This document shows positions 27,107-35,572 of a stretch of DNA of 64,000 nt, piece after piece. A model generated the notes under the pieces. It was given only the letters and a program-made list of their open reading frames with translations. It was not told the origin of the DNA and did not search any database. Each line of letters opens with the position of its first letter. Positions within the stretch are counted from its first letter, which is position 1. This DNA is from an uncultured Treponema sp. (lineage in GTDB: Bacteria; Spirochaetota; Spirochaetia; Treponematales; Treponemataceae): the NCBI GenBank assembly GCA_947165895.1, contig CAMVCB010000003.1, positions 186,001-250,000 of the forward strand. The letters run 5' to 3'. The position numbers were made by a program, and so were the translations under genes.

Positions 27107-27802
27107 TTACTGACCCCCGTATGGCTCATACTCTTTTTTAGGATCGTAAGTTCCCTTGCGGTATTCACCGGTAAGGCTTGGAACGTTCATCTTCATGCCA
27201 GGAAGAATCAGGTTAGGATTTTCCGGTTTTGGCATTCCAGATTTGTTAGCCTGGTAAAGGTTTTCCCACAAAAGAGGATTGTTATAAATGTAAGGACGAC
27301 CTGAAATATTCCAGTAGCAGTCTTTTGTTTCTGCCCATGGGCGGACAATGTAAACTGCAGGAAGAGGAGTGATTTCACGAACTCCGTCCAGAGCCGCAAG
27401 GGCAAGCTTTGCATATTCAGTTGCCTTATCCCAGTCTTCAGCTTCAAAGTATTTCCTTGCATTTTCAAGATTTTCTTTAGATGCTGTATAAGCCATCGGG
27501 AAAGTATGAGGAGCGTCAATTTTTTCTGCCCAGTTAAGCTGATTTTCTGCAAGCTTGATTGCGTCTTCAGCCTGTCCGCGGGCCATCATTGCACGGATAT
27601 ATTCCTTTGAAAGGCGGGCATTTTCTTCAGCCTTTTTTGCGTATTCAACAGAATCAGCATACTGGCCGGCATCAAGAGCGGCTTCTGATTTTCTTGTATA
27701 TTCATCAGCAAGCTTCTGATATGTATTGTTTTTAAAACTTCTGGCAGCAAACAAAGAAGCAAGGCAAGCAGCACAAGCCAATAATGAAAGAACTTTTTTC
27801 AT
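27107..27802 (-). CDS. Exported protein with helical repeats and C-terminal LysM-like domain
   Basis: 231 residues. A signal peptide (MKKVLSLLACAACLASLFAA) is followed by a TPR-like helical region (YTRKSEAALDAGQYADSVEYA, DWDKATEYAKLALAAL) and a C-terminal segment IYNNPLLWENLYQANKSGM plus NPNLILPGMKMNVPSLTG, which reads as a LysM domain for peptidoglycan binding. The gene starts two bases after the stop of the lipoprotein gene at 27805, so the two are coupled and their helical parts resemble each other. It is probably periplasmic. Function unknown. Confidence 0.75.
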   Translation of the reverse strand: MKKVLSLLACAACLASLFAARSFKNNTYQKLADEYTRKSEAALDAGQYADSVEYAKKAEENARLSKEYIRAMMARGQAEDAIKLAENQLNWAEKIDAPHTFPMAYTASKENLENARKYFEAEDWDKATEYAKLALAALDGVREITPLPAVYIVRPWAETKDCYWNISGRPYIYNNPLLWENLYQANKSGMPKPENPNLILPGMKMNVPSLTGEYRKGTYDPKKEYEPYGGQ

Positions 27803-27804
27803 GT

Positions 27805-28890
27805 TTACTCCTCCTCTGCTGCATGTTTTTCTGCGGCAGTTTCAGTTTCTTCTTTTTCTACCTTTTTAACTTCAACAGGCTTTCCGTTGTCATCAATTGC
27901 TTCAGGAATATCAATTTCAGCTTCTTCCGGAGCTTCATAGTTATCTTCTTCAAGAAGTACAGCTGATGCTTCCTCAATTCCTTCGATTTCTTCTGTATCA
28001 AGGATTGGAGTTTCCTGATCAGCTTTTTCTGCAAATTTTTCGCTTTCTTCTACAGCTTTTTTAGCTTCATCAAGCTTCTGCTGAGCCTGAGCGCGTTTAG
28101 CAGCAACATCTTTATAAAGAGCCGTAAATTCTTCTTTTGCAGTCTTGTAATTCTTGTATGCGCCTTCAGGATTTTTTACTGCATAAAGCTGGTCACCAGA
28201 CTTAAATAAATCTGCGGCAGCCTTGTAAGGTTCCTTTCTTGAAACACCGGCTTTTACGCTGTCTGCATCTCTTTTTGCGGCAAAAGCAGCTTCTCGTTCT
28301 TCAAGAGCCAGCTGTTTATAAGCAGCAAAGGTTACGTTCTTGAATTTTCCGTAAGCTTTAAGGGCTTTGTCACCGGTAGAAGCATCCCAGTTTTCTGCTT
28401 CAAAGGCTTCTTCTACAGATGCCAGGAGTTCTGAACCTTCGTCATAATCCTTCTGGTCAAATTTTGCAAAATCATTATCGTCGATTTTTTTCTTTTCATC
28501 TTTAGCCTGGGCATAAGCTGTCAGAGCCTGATAGCGGGCAGTTAAATCTGCGCCGGATGCAGAAATATCATCCTCGCTGTTCTTAAGTTCATTATAAACT
28601 TTATCGAGGGCAGCCCAGATGTTTGCGGCTTTTTTATCAGCTCCGGCTTCAAGGGCCGCCTTTCTTGCTTCTTCGATTTTTGCAAGGATTTCATCACGAG
28701 CTTCTGCATCAGATTCAGAATCCGTTTCTTCTTCGATTACCACTTCCGGCTCAGTTTCTTCAATTTCTGCTGAAGATTCTTCAACAACTGGAGCCTCTGG
28801 TGCTGTTTCTTCCGGTTCGGGAGTTGAACCGCATGATGCAAACAATGTCAAAATTGCTGCTGTAGCCATAATCAGGGCAACTTTCTTCAT
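27805..28890 (-). CDS. Glu/Ala-rich helical lipoprotein
   Basis: 361 residues. A lipoprotein signal (ILTLFASC, Cys20) is followed by an acidic linker (PEPEETAPEAPVVEESSAEI), about 230 residues of Ala/Glu/Lys-rich helices with repeat-like FEAENWD and YNELKNSEDD units, and an acidic tail. FEAENWD echoes YFEAEDWDKA in the next gene, suggesting common descent. It likely sits in the periplasm, anchored to a membrane. No enzymatic motif is seen. Confidence 0.7.
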   Translation of the reverse strand: MKKVALIMATAAILTLFASCGSTPEPEETAPEAPVVEESSAEIEETEPEVVIEEETDSESDAEARDEILAKIEEARKAALEAGADKKAANIWAALDKVYNELKNSEDDISASGADLTARYQALTAYAQAKDEKKKIDDNDFAKFDQKDYDEGSELLASVEEAFEAENWDASTGDKALKAYGKFKNVTFAAYKQLALEEREAAFAAKRDADSVKAGVSRKEPYKAAADLFKSGDQLYAVKNPEGAYKNYKTAKEEFTALYKDVAAKRAQAQQKLDEAKKAVEESEKFAEKADQETPILDTEEIEGIEEASAVLLEEDNYEAPEEAEIDIPEAIDDNGKPVEVKKVEKEETETAAEKHAAEEE

Positions 28891-29012
28891 ATTTTTCCTC
28901 CACTTTTAGTTTTAATATTTTACTATAAATAAAGTCATATTGCAAAGATAAAAACAACTTATTTTTTACGTCCCGGTAAAAGTGTGATAAAATATCAGCA
29001 AGTGAGGTCAAT

Positions 29013-29240
29013 ATGGCTGATGATTTTTCATTTGAAATTGTTGAAAACCTTGGAATTGTAAGCGAAGGCAAAGGCGGCTGGAAGCTTGAACTCAATTTAG
29101 TTTCATGGGGCGGAAGACCTGCCAAGTATGATTTAAGAAGCTGGTCACCGGACCATCAGAAAATGGGAAAGGGGTCGACTTTATCGAAAGAAGAACTTGT
29201 CGCCCTTAAAGATTTACTGAATAAACTAGAGATTAAATAG
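29013..29240 (+). CDS. YdbC-like PC4-family single-stranded DNA-binding protein
   Basis: 75 residues. SEGKGGWKLELNLVSWGGRP and KYDLRSWSPDHQKMGKG are the hallmarks of the YdbC/PC4 group, small dimeric proteins that bind single-stranded DNA or RNA. GAGG precedes the ATG. It converges on holA; a TTATCGG/CCGATAA hairpin (29242-29262) lies between the two. Confidence 0.82.
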   Translation: MADDFSFEIVENLGIVSEGKGGWKLELNLVSWGGRPAKYDLRSWSPDHQKMGKGSTLSKEELVALKDLLNKLEIK

Positions 29241-29271
29241 ATTATCGGGTCAAGTCCGATAACGACAGCCT

Positions 29272-30282
29272 TTAATAGTCTGCGGTGCTGAGCGCGGCGC
29301 CTTTTTTTATTACGATTTCATAAAGCATTTTTTCCAGAAGAATATCTTCCATAAGATTTCCTCCGGAGCGGATTTCCATGTCTGTTGAGGCTAAAATTGC
29401 AAGAATTGCAGTTACCTGACCTGTAGTCCAGATTTTTGCCGCATTTTTATACTGATTCTGCATCGGCACGCTGGAAAATCCGTTTACCTTTAAGGTAAAG
29501 CTGTCCGGCAATCCGTTTGCAGTCACCTTATGCCATAAAACCAGTTTTCTAAAGCATGAAGATAAAGCCGCAATCAGCATGACGGAAGAGCTGTCTTTTG
29601 AAAGGCGGATTTTCTGAAGGATTGAAATGCCGTTTTCAAAGCGCTTTTGAGCTGGATCTGAGGATTGCGAAATCTGATTAAAAAGTGTAAAAGCCGATTC
29701 TTCGCGGTTGTGGGTAAGAATTTTTTCTACATCTTCAACGGAAACAGTATGACCTTTTGGAAAAATGATAAAAAATCTTGAACATTCGTTTTTAAGAGCC
29801 TGAGTGTTATTTTCTATCATATCAAGAATAAGCTCTGCAGCATCCTGATTAAGGCCATAGCCGTTTTTCTGGAAGAATTTTGTAAGCCAGGGTACCTTCT
29901 GATTATCAAACATCTCCCAGAATTTCTTTTTATTCTGGGCAGGAACTAGCTTATCAAGCTTGGAATCTACGCTTACTTCATCAGAAACAAGAATGAGAAC
30001 AGAAGACGGGTCGGGATTTCCATTCAGCCATTCAGAAAGCATCGAAATATCATCTTTCTTTTTTAAAAGCTCGGCACCCTTACAGACAACAAGAACTCCA
30101 TTAGAAAACAAGGTTCCGCTCTGAAGAATTGTCATAATCTGAGAAAATGGAGTTTCCTGCAAATAAAAAAGATGCTCGTCAATTTCCCCGAATTTCTTTT
30201 TGTGGGCGTTTTTTACGGCTTCCACCGCTTCATTACGCTCACCAAATTCGGGGCCTGTGTATAGATATATCTGTTCTGCCAT
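29272..30282 (-). CDS. holA: DNA polymerase III subunit delta
   Basis: 336 residues. The clamp-loader delta fold is suggested by YLYTGPEFGERNEAV, LFSNGVLVVCKGAELL, NTQALKNECSRFFIIFP and the C-terminal MEDILLEKMLYEI. It opens the beta clamp with the rest of the clamp loader. It is the last gene of the hprK-ptsH-lexA-holA run, 20 bases after lexA. Confidence 0.85.
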   Translation of the reverse strand: MAEQIYLYTGPEFGERNEAVEAVKNAHKKKFGEIDEHLFYLQETPFSQIMTILQSGTLFSNGVLVVCKGAELLKKKDDISMLSEWLNGNPDPSSVLILVSDEVSVDSKLDKLVPAQNKKKFWEMFDNQKVPWLTKFFQKNGYGLNQDAAELILDMIENNTQALKNECSRFFIIFPKGHTVSVEDVEKILTHNREESAFTLFNQISQSSDPAQKRFENGISILQKIRLSKDSSSVMLIAALSSCFRKLVLWHKVTANGLPDSFTLKVNGFSSVPMQNQYKNAAKIWTTGQVTAILAILASTDMEIRSGGNLMEDILLEKMLYEIVIKKGAALSTADY

Positions 30283-30302
30283 CTGAAAATCCGACTTGAG
30301 GC

Positions 30303-30917
30303 TTACTGATAAGTTCTTACGATATTAGAAAGGATTCCTACAACGCGTACGTCTGTGCTGTAAATTGCAGGGAAATCCGGATTTTCCGGCTGAAGGCGGA
30401 CTCTGCCGGCTTCTTTGTAATAGCGTTTAAGAGTGATTGCATCATCGATTACGGCAACAATAATCTGGCCGTCAAGGGCTGTTGAGGACTGCTCGATAAC
30501 AGCAAGGTCTCCGTCAAGAATTCCGGCATTAATCATGCTCTGACCGCGTACACGAAGGGCAAAATAGCTTTTTCCAGGGCGTACAAAAGGCTCTGTGAGA
30601 TTTACATAACCGTCAAGGTTTTCTTCAGAAAGAAGAGGACGACCTGCGGCAACATTTCCGAGCAAAGGAACCTTTCCTACAAATAATTCAGGAGCTTTTT
30701 CACGAACATCAACAAGAACGCGGATTGAACGGGAGCGTTTCTGGGTCTGAGAAATATAGCCTTTTTTCTGCAGGGCTGTAATGTGATCCTGAACGGCACG
30801 GAGAGAAATTCCAAAATGATCTCCGATTTCACGTACAGTCGGCGGACAAACATTATCATCTGTAAACTGTGAAATGAATGCCAGAACTTCTTTCTGTCTT
30901 TCTGTAATCTCTTTCAT
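30303..30917 (-). CDS. lexA: LexA repressor
   Basis: 204 residues. A winged-helix DNA-binding domain (PTVREIGDHFGISLRAVQDHI) is followed by the S24 autoprotease. The cleavage site is Ala91-Gly92 (GNVAAGRPL), with catalytic Ser127 (GQSMIN) and Lys164 (ITLKRYY). LexA represses the SOS regulon until RecA filaments trigger self-cleavage. Its ATG directly follows the HPr stop codon, so translation is coupled to ptsH. No obvious palindromic operator is seen immediately before it, as it lies inside the operon. Confidence 0.95.
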   Translation of the reverse strand: MKEITERQKEVLAFISQFTDDNVCPPTVREIGDHFGISLRAVQDHITALQKKGYISQTQKRSRSIRVLVDVREKAPELFVGKVPLLGNVAAGRPLLSEENLDGYVNLTEPFVRPGKSYFALRVRGQSMINAGILDGDLAVIEQSSTALDGQIIVAVIDDAITLKRYYKEAGRVRLQPENPDFPAIYSTDVRVVGILSNIVRTYQ

Positions 30918-31184
30918 TTACTCCTCCTCAAATTTGCTATTGAAAAGCTCTTCTATAACTTCAGCAGCTTCAGATTCATCCGGACCTTCAACTCTAAGAG
31001 TGAGCTGAGTATTGTAACCGGCCCCCATTGCAATAACACCCATAATTGATTTTGCATTTACAACAGCATCATCACGAACAATTGAAACTTCACTTTCAAA
31101 CTTGTTTGCAGTCTGAGCAATAATTGCAGCAGGTCGTGCATGAATACCAGCGCGGTTCTGAACTGTTAAAATCTTTTCAATCAT
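30918..31184 (-). CDS. ptsH: HPr phosphocarrier protein
   Basis: 88 residues. His15 (AGIHARPAA) is the site phosphorylated by enzyme I and Ser46 (NAKSIMGV) the site for HPr kinase. In treponemes the PTS is incomplete, and HPr is thought to act mainly in regulation. Downstream of hprK by 32 bases and joined to lexA. Confidence 0.96.
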   Translation of the reverse strand: MIEKILTVQNRAGIHARPAAIIAQTANKFESEVSIVRDDAVVNAKSIMGVIAMGAGYNTQLTLRVEGPDESEAAEVIEELFNSKFEEE

Positions 31185-31216
31185 AAATCATTCCTTTTTG
31201 ACAGAAATCTGTCTGC

Positions 31217-32206
31217 TTAATATGAATCATCGTTGCCGTTATAGGCAATTTTAGCATCATTTGTTTCAATCCACTTAAGAACGTTCTGGTTGAACTCCTT
31301 AGCGGAATTATATCCCATATTCTTGAGACGCTCGTTCATGGCGGCGGCTTCAATAATAATAGGAAGGTTTCGTCCCGGACGAACAGGGATTTCAATTACC
31401 GGAACCTTTACTCCCAGCAATTCCTGATATTTCTGGTCGGTACCAAGCCGGTCGTAAGCCTTGCTGGAATTCCAGTCTTCAAGCTGAACAATCAGCTGAA
31501 CTTCCTTCTGGTCGCGGATGGCACCAACGCCGTAAAGCTGGGAAATATTGATGATTCCCAAACCGCGGATTTCCATATGGTGGCTTATCATAACATTTGC
31601 GCCGCGGCCTAGCAATGTGTTACCGTTTACACAGCGGATTTCAATAATATCATCAGCAACAAGGCGGTGGCCGCGTTCAATCAGTTCAAGGGCAGTTTCA
31701 GACTTACCTACTCCCGAATGTCCGTTCAAAAGAATTCCGATACCGTAAACCTCTACAAGTACGCCATGAAGCGTCTGATGGGGCGCAAAAATATTGGAAA
31801 AGAGACGGATAATTCGGTTAAGAAATTCATTTGAATTAAGTTCTGTCTGCAAAATCGGACAGCAGAACTCTTCTGCGGCCCGGCGAAAATCCTCTGTAGG
31901 TTCAAGATTATAGGTAAAAACGCAGCAGGGAATTTCATTTCTGAAAAAGTTTCTTACAGCATCTTCGTTCTTTTCTTTATGAAGCTTCTGGATGTAGGCA
32001 ACTTCGCCCTTTCCGAAAAGCTGAAGCCGCTGGCTGGCAAAATTCTCAAAAAAACCAGAAAGAGCAAGCCCCGGACGGTTAATTTCTGGAACAGTGATTG
32101 CCCGCGGTAAACCGCGTCTTCCACCAATGCATTTGAGGTTTAAAGCATCATGTCCAGACAGTTCCAGGTTGAGCAAATCCAGAACCGTGAATTTCTTTTC
32201 TGCCAT
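31217..32206 (-). CDS. hprK: HPr kinase/phosphorylase
   Basis: 329 residues. Phosphorylates and dephosphorylates Ser46 of HPr. The N-terminal domain is followed by the kinase domain with Walker A GHSGVGKS (residues 162-169), ELIERGHRLVADD, and the HprK signature MEIRGLGIINI. The start at 32206 lacks a ribosome site; TTGCTT-N17-TATAGT ends six bases before it, predicting a leaderless message. An open frame continues upstream but would overlap the promoter. Confidence 0.95.
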   Translation of the reverse strand: MAEKKFTVLDLLNLELSGHDALNLKCIGGRRGLPRAITVPEINRPGLALSGFFENFASQRLQLFGKGEVAYIQKLHKEKNEDAVRNFFRNEIPCCVFTYNLEPTEDFRRAAEEFCCPILQTELNSNEFLNRIIRLFSNIFAPHQTLHGVLVEVYGIGILLNGHSGVGKSETALELIERGHRLVADDIIEIRCVNGNTLLGRGANVMISHHMEIRGLGIINISQLYGVGAIRDQKEVQLIVQLEDWNSSKAYDRLGTDQKYQELLGVKVPVIEIPVRPGRNLPIIIEAAAMNERLKNMGYNSAKEFNQNVLKWIETNDAKIAYNGNDDSY

Positions 32207-32212
32207 AAAACT

Positions 32213-32241
32213 ACTATACACATAAATCAGTCCATAAGCAA
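32213..32241 (-). promoter_or_regulatory. hprK promoter (leaderless type)
   Basis: TTGCTT (32241-32236), 17 bases, TATAGT (32218-32213) on the minus strand; six bases separate the -10 box from the ATG. Confidence 0.65.
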
Positions 32242-32264
32242 TATAAAATTCGTGATTTATTTGT

Positions 32265-32293
32265 TTGTGCTTTGCTAATTTGTGATTTATACT
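32265..32293 (+). promoter_or_regulatory. Probable hpf promoter
   Basis: TTGTGC (32265-32270), 17 bases, TATACT (32288-32293). Divergent from the hprK promoter, with about 24 bases between the two -35 boxes, so one regulator could control both. Confidence 0.5.
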
Positions 32294-32368
32294 ATGTCTA
32301 TAAATGCTTGCTTGTGTGAGCAAAATACAATATTAAGAAGCGATCTAACACTTCGCAAGGAGACTACT

Positions 32369-32659
32369 ATGACACCATCTATCAATGCAATCGGTTTTAC
32401 TCTCGGAGAAAAACAGTCTGAAATGGTTAACACCAAATTGAAGAGAATCGCTTACGCTGAAGATTTGATTGTTGATTTGTTACTCAAAATCAAACATGAC
32501 AAAGAATTCAGTTTTGAAGCCACTATTAATTTTAAGTGGGGAGCATCAGCTCATGTTGAAGCTAAGGATGATGATTTTGCACCTGGCCTGAACAAGCTTA
32601 TGGATGTTCTTGATCTTAAGGTAAAGAAGGAAAAAGATAAGGTTCAGGAGAAAAAATAG
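32369..32659 (+). CDS. hpf: Ribosome hibernation promoting factor, short form
   Basis: 96 residues. The HPF/YfiA fold is suggested by VNTKLKRIAYAEDLIVDLLLKI, FSFEATINFKWGASAHVEAKDDD and FAPGLNKLMDVLDLKVKKEKDK. It lacks the C-terminal dimerisation domain of long HPF, as in proteobacteria. AAGGAG precedes the ATG at 32369. It lies between divergent hprK and convergent rpoN. Confidence 0.88.
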   Translation: MTPSINAIGFTLGEKQSEMVNTKLKRIAYAEDLIVDLLLKIKHDKEFSFEATINFKWGASAHVEAKDDDFAPGLNKLMDVLDLKVKKEKDKVQEKK

Positions 32660-32661
32660 GT

Positions 32662-32705
32662 TGCGGCGTAAGGCTTCCTAAAAGCAAAAGTGCAGGTACC
32701 GCAAC
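32662..32705 (+). other. Hairpin after hpf, possible fourth member of the element family
   Basis: GTTGCGG (about 32662) pairs with CCGCAAC (about 32705), with CGTAAGG on the left and GCAGGTA on the right of the internal loop, in the positions where elements A-C carry CGCTA and CTGGGA. The match is weaker than among A, B and C. Confidence 0.35.
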
Positions 32706-32708
32706 ACT

Positions 32709-32734
32709 CAAACTTTTTGCGGGCAAAAAGTTTG
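32709..32734. terminator. Bidirectional terminator between hpf and rpoN
   Basis: CAAACTTTTTGC (32709-32720) and GCAAAAAGTTTG (32723-32734) are perfect inverted repeats between convergent genes. Confidence 0.7.
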
Positions 32735-32737
32735 TAT

Positions 32738-34207
32738 TTAAGGGAGCCGTCTTTTATATGAATTTTGCAGGCCTAACTGGGAGCGGTATTTTGCTACGGT
32801 ACGGCGTGCAATTTTTATTCCACTTTCATTAAGAATTTTTGTAAGTGCATTGTCGGAAAGCTTTTCGCCATTTTGAGCGGAAAGGATTTCCGACATTTTT
32901 ATTTTAACGGCTTCGGCAGAAATACTACCCTCTGCAGTGCTGCTACCACCTTCCCCGGCCGGCTGCGATATTGCGACCCCGGAAGAGAAAAAATAACTTG
33001 CCGGAAAAAGTCCGAATTCCGTCTGAATGTATTTGCTGTTTTTTCTGGCAGACATCCGGGAAACCGTCGACAGATGAATTCCAAGAGAACGGGCCACCTG
33101 ACTTCTTGTAAGAGGCTTAATATGGCCGGGACCTTTTTCAAAAAAATCCAGCTGATTTTTTACGATTGCACAGCCCTGTAAAACAATTGTATTTTGCCGG
33201 AAGTGAATATTGCTTAAAAACTGTTTTGCGCTTTCCACGGTCTGACGGTCGTATCTGGACCAGGCTGACGGTGAAAGGCGGATTTCAGGCAGGACGCCGG
33301 ACGCATATTTTACCTGAAAGTGAAAATCCTTTTTTGGAATGGCGATTTTTCCCGAAGCAAAATCATCGGCGGGAATTATGCCGGCTTCTTTAGTAACCGT
33401 AAGAACAATGTCTGGCAGGGCGCTTTCGGCAGGGGCAGCTTCCCAGGAATAATCAGAAGCAGGATGAGGATTAAGCCTCAGAATATAATGAATGGCTTCA
33501 GTTACAGTCTGAACATTGATTTTTTCATCTTCGACGGGGAGTTTTGAGGCAAATTTTTTACTGTGCCAGTCAGAAATAAAATCCTTCAGCTTTTTTGCGA
33601 CTTTTTCCGGCTCCGGGGGATTAAGAAAGTCCAGGCGGCCGTCAAGTATAAAAAGAGTAAGGGGTGAAGCGTTTCCGGCAATTTTTGCCTGCACAAAAAG
33701 GCTTTCTTCCAGATTTTTACAACAGGTTCCAACAGGATCCATATTCTGGATGCGTTCTATACAGCGTTTCAGCATGGCGGGAGTCTGCAGGGGACGTTTT
33801 TTATCTAAAAGACTTTCCGGCGCCCGCATGGAGCCGTAACAGCCGTTTTTATCAAGATTGTAAATCAGTTTTTGTGAAAGCTCATATTCATCCGGGCTGA
33901 GCCGCATAGAATTGAGCTGATGCATGAGGTGCTGCTGCAGGGTTTCGCGATTGTCTTCGCGGTTTTCCAGAAGAGTCTGATAATCCTGACTTTTATACTG
34001 AGCCTGACCTTCCCATTCACCGCCTTCAAGCCGGGCACCAGGATCGCTGACAATTTCCAGAGCGGGATTTTCGTTTACAACCCGGTAAATTTCAGAGCGC
34101 AATTCCCTTGTGGGCATCTGCAGCATTTTAAGCCCGTAGACCAGATTCTGGGAAAGACGCTGTACCTGAGATTGAGTCTGCCTCTGCTGGAAGGAAAAAT
34201 CATCCAT
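32738..34207 (-). CDS. rpoN: RNA polymerase sigma-54 factor
   Basis: 489 residues. The Gln-rich activator-interacting region I (QQRQTQSQVQRLSQNLVYGL) is at the N-terminus, an acidic region follows, then the core-binding domain, the HTH (TRSQVARSLGIHLSTVSRMS, with KYIQTEFGLFPASYFFSSG) and the RpoN box ARRTVAKYR near the C-terminus. It recognises -24/-12 promoters such as the one at 24265. No ribosome site precedes the ATG; TATAAT stands eight bases upstream. It is convergent with hpf and divergent from the DUF1015 gene. Confidence 0.96.
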   Translation of the reverse strand: MDDFSFQQRQTQSQVQRLSQNLVYGLKMLQMPTRELRSEIYRVVNENPALEIVSDPGARLEGGEWEGQAQYKSQDYQTLLENREDNRETLQQHLMHQLNSMRLSPDEYELSQKLIYNLDKNGCYGSMRAPESLLDKKRPLQTPAMLKRCIERIQNMDPVGTCCKNLEESLFVQAKIAGNASPLTLFILDGRLDFLNPPEPEKVAKKLKDFISDWHSKKFASKLPVEDEKINVQTVTEAIHYILRLNPHPASDYSWEAAPAESALPDIVLTVTKEAGIIPADDFASGKIAIPKKDFHFQVKYASGVLPEIRLSPSAWSRYDRQTVESAKQFLSNIHFRQNTIVLQGCAIVKNQLDFFEKGPGHIKPLTRSQVARSLGIHLSTVSRMSARKNSKYIQTEFGLFPASYFFSSGVAISQPAGEGGSSTAEGSISAEAVKIKMSEILSAQNGEKLSDNALTKILNESGIKIARRTVAKYRSQLGLQNSYKRRLP

Positions 34208-34215
34208 AAAAATTG

Positions 34216-34248
34216 ATTATAGCACATTTCGTGCCAAATCTGTATAAT
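34216..34248. promoter_or_regulatory. Paired divergent -10 boxes for rpoN and the DUF1015 gene
   Basis: On the minus strand TATAAT (34221-34216) ends eight bases before the rpoN ATG; on the plus strand TATAAT (34243-34248) ends seven bases before the ATG at 34256. The entire gap is 48 bases. Neither has a convincing -35 box. Confidence 0.55.
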
Positions 34249-34255
34249 TTGCCCC

Positions 34256-35572
34256 ATGAAAACAATTAACGAACTTGGACTTAGAGTGCCGGAAATCCTT
34301 TTACCAAAAAACATTGATTTGAAAAGCTGGTCGGTTATTGCCTGTGATCAATATACACAGGACCGTGATTACTGGAAAAAAACTGCTGAGGCGGCTGGCA
34401 CAAAACCAAGTACGCTTAATTTAATTCTGCCGGAAGTTTACCTTAACGACGGCGATAAGGCTGAAAGAATTGCAAAAATCCGTAAAACAATGAAAGCTTA
34501 CCTGGAAAGCGGAGTTTTTGAGGCTCCCCGCAAGGCTTTTATTTATCTTGAACGAACAAGCTCTTTTGGCCGCACAAGAAAAGGTCTTATTGCCCAGATT
34601 GACCTTGAAACTTATGAATGGAAGCCTTTTTCAAAGGCAAATATCCGCGCGACTGAAGCTACGATTGTTGACCGCATCCCGCCAAGAAAAGAAATCCGTA
34701 AGGGAGCTCCGCTGGAACTGCCCCACATAATGCTGCTGGTAAATGACAAAGACGGTCTTCTGATTGAGGGGGCCGGAAAGCTTGCTCATGACGGACGGGC
34801 TGCCCTTTATGACGGAGAGCTTATGCAGAAGGGCGGAAGCATTAAAGGCTGGGCACTTGAAAGCCAGAAAGACCTTGAAAGCATTACAGAAGCCCTCAAC
34901 AAAATTGCAGATAAAAATCGTGCCGCTGACGGTTCAACCTTCCTTTTTGCAGTAGGTGACGGAAACCACTCTCTTGCGACTGCAAAGGCTGTTTGGGATG
35001 AATACAAGGCTGAGCTGATTGCGGGGGGAGCCAGCCAGGCTGAACTTGCAGAAAATCCGGTGCGTTTTGCCCTTGTTGAAATTGTAAATATTTATGACCA
35101 GGGACTTACCTTTGAACCAATTCACCGTGTAATTTTTAATATTGATGCTGAAGAGCTGATTGAAAAGCTTGCAGATCAGCTTGACGGTTCGGTAAAAGAA
35201 CTTGCAAATGCTGAAGAACTTGAAAAGGCTGTAAAGGCCAGCCATGCGGATTTTGGTTTTGTTTTTGCAAAGCGCTTTCTTCTTTTGCATACAGAAATCA
35301 GGGAGCTGGCAGTTGCACGTTTACAGCCGCTTATTGATGAATACCTGAAGGATAAAGAAAAGGCTGAAATTGACTATATCCACGGAAGTGAAGAAGTTTT
35401 CCGTCTTGGAAAAAAAGAAGGAGCCCTTTCCATCATGCTGCCGCCGATTGCAAAAGACAGCTTCTTTGAAACAATTAACGGACGCGGACCGCTTCCAAGA
35501 AAGAGCTTCAGCATGGGTGAGGCAGATGAAAAACGCTTCTACCTGGAGTGCCGAAAGCTATTTAACTGTTAG
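34256..35572 (+). CDS. DUF1015 family protein
   Basis: 438 residues. Family features include the N-terminal RVPEILLPKN, ACDQYTQDRDYW, LNLILPE, YLERTSSFGRTRKGLIAQID and VGDGNHSLATAKAVWDE. The GDGNHSLATAK segment is the most conserved part of the family and suggests a nucleotide- or phosphate-handling site; function is not established. The ATG has no ribosome site and a TATAAT seven bases upstream. Its end overlaps the convergent methyltransferase gene by 15 bases. Confidence 0.85.
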   Translation: MKTINELGLRVPEILLPKNIDLKSWSVIACDQYTQDRDYWKKTAEAAGTKPSTLNLILPEVYLNDGDKAERIAKIRKTMKAYLESGVFEAPRKAFIYLERTSSFGRTRKGLIAQIDLETYEWKPFSKANIRATEATIVDRIPPRKEIRKGAPLELPHIMLLVNDKDGLLIEGAGKLAHDGRAALYDGELMQKGGSIKGWALESQKDLESITEALNKIADKNRAADGSTFLFAVGDGNHSLATAKAVWDEYKAELIAGGASQAELAENPVRFALVEIVNIYDQGLTFEPIHRVIFNIDAEELIEKLADQLDGSVKELANAEELEKAVKASHADFGFVFAKRFLLLHTEIRELAVARLQPLIDEYLKDKEKAEIDYIHGSEEVFRLGKKEGALSIMLPPIAKDSFFETINGRGPLPRKSFSMGEADEKRFYLECRKLFNC

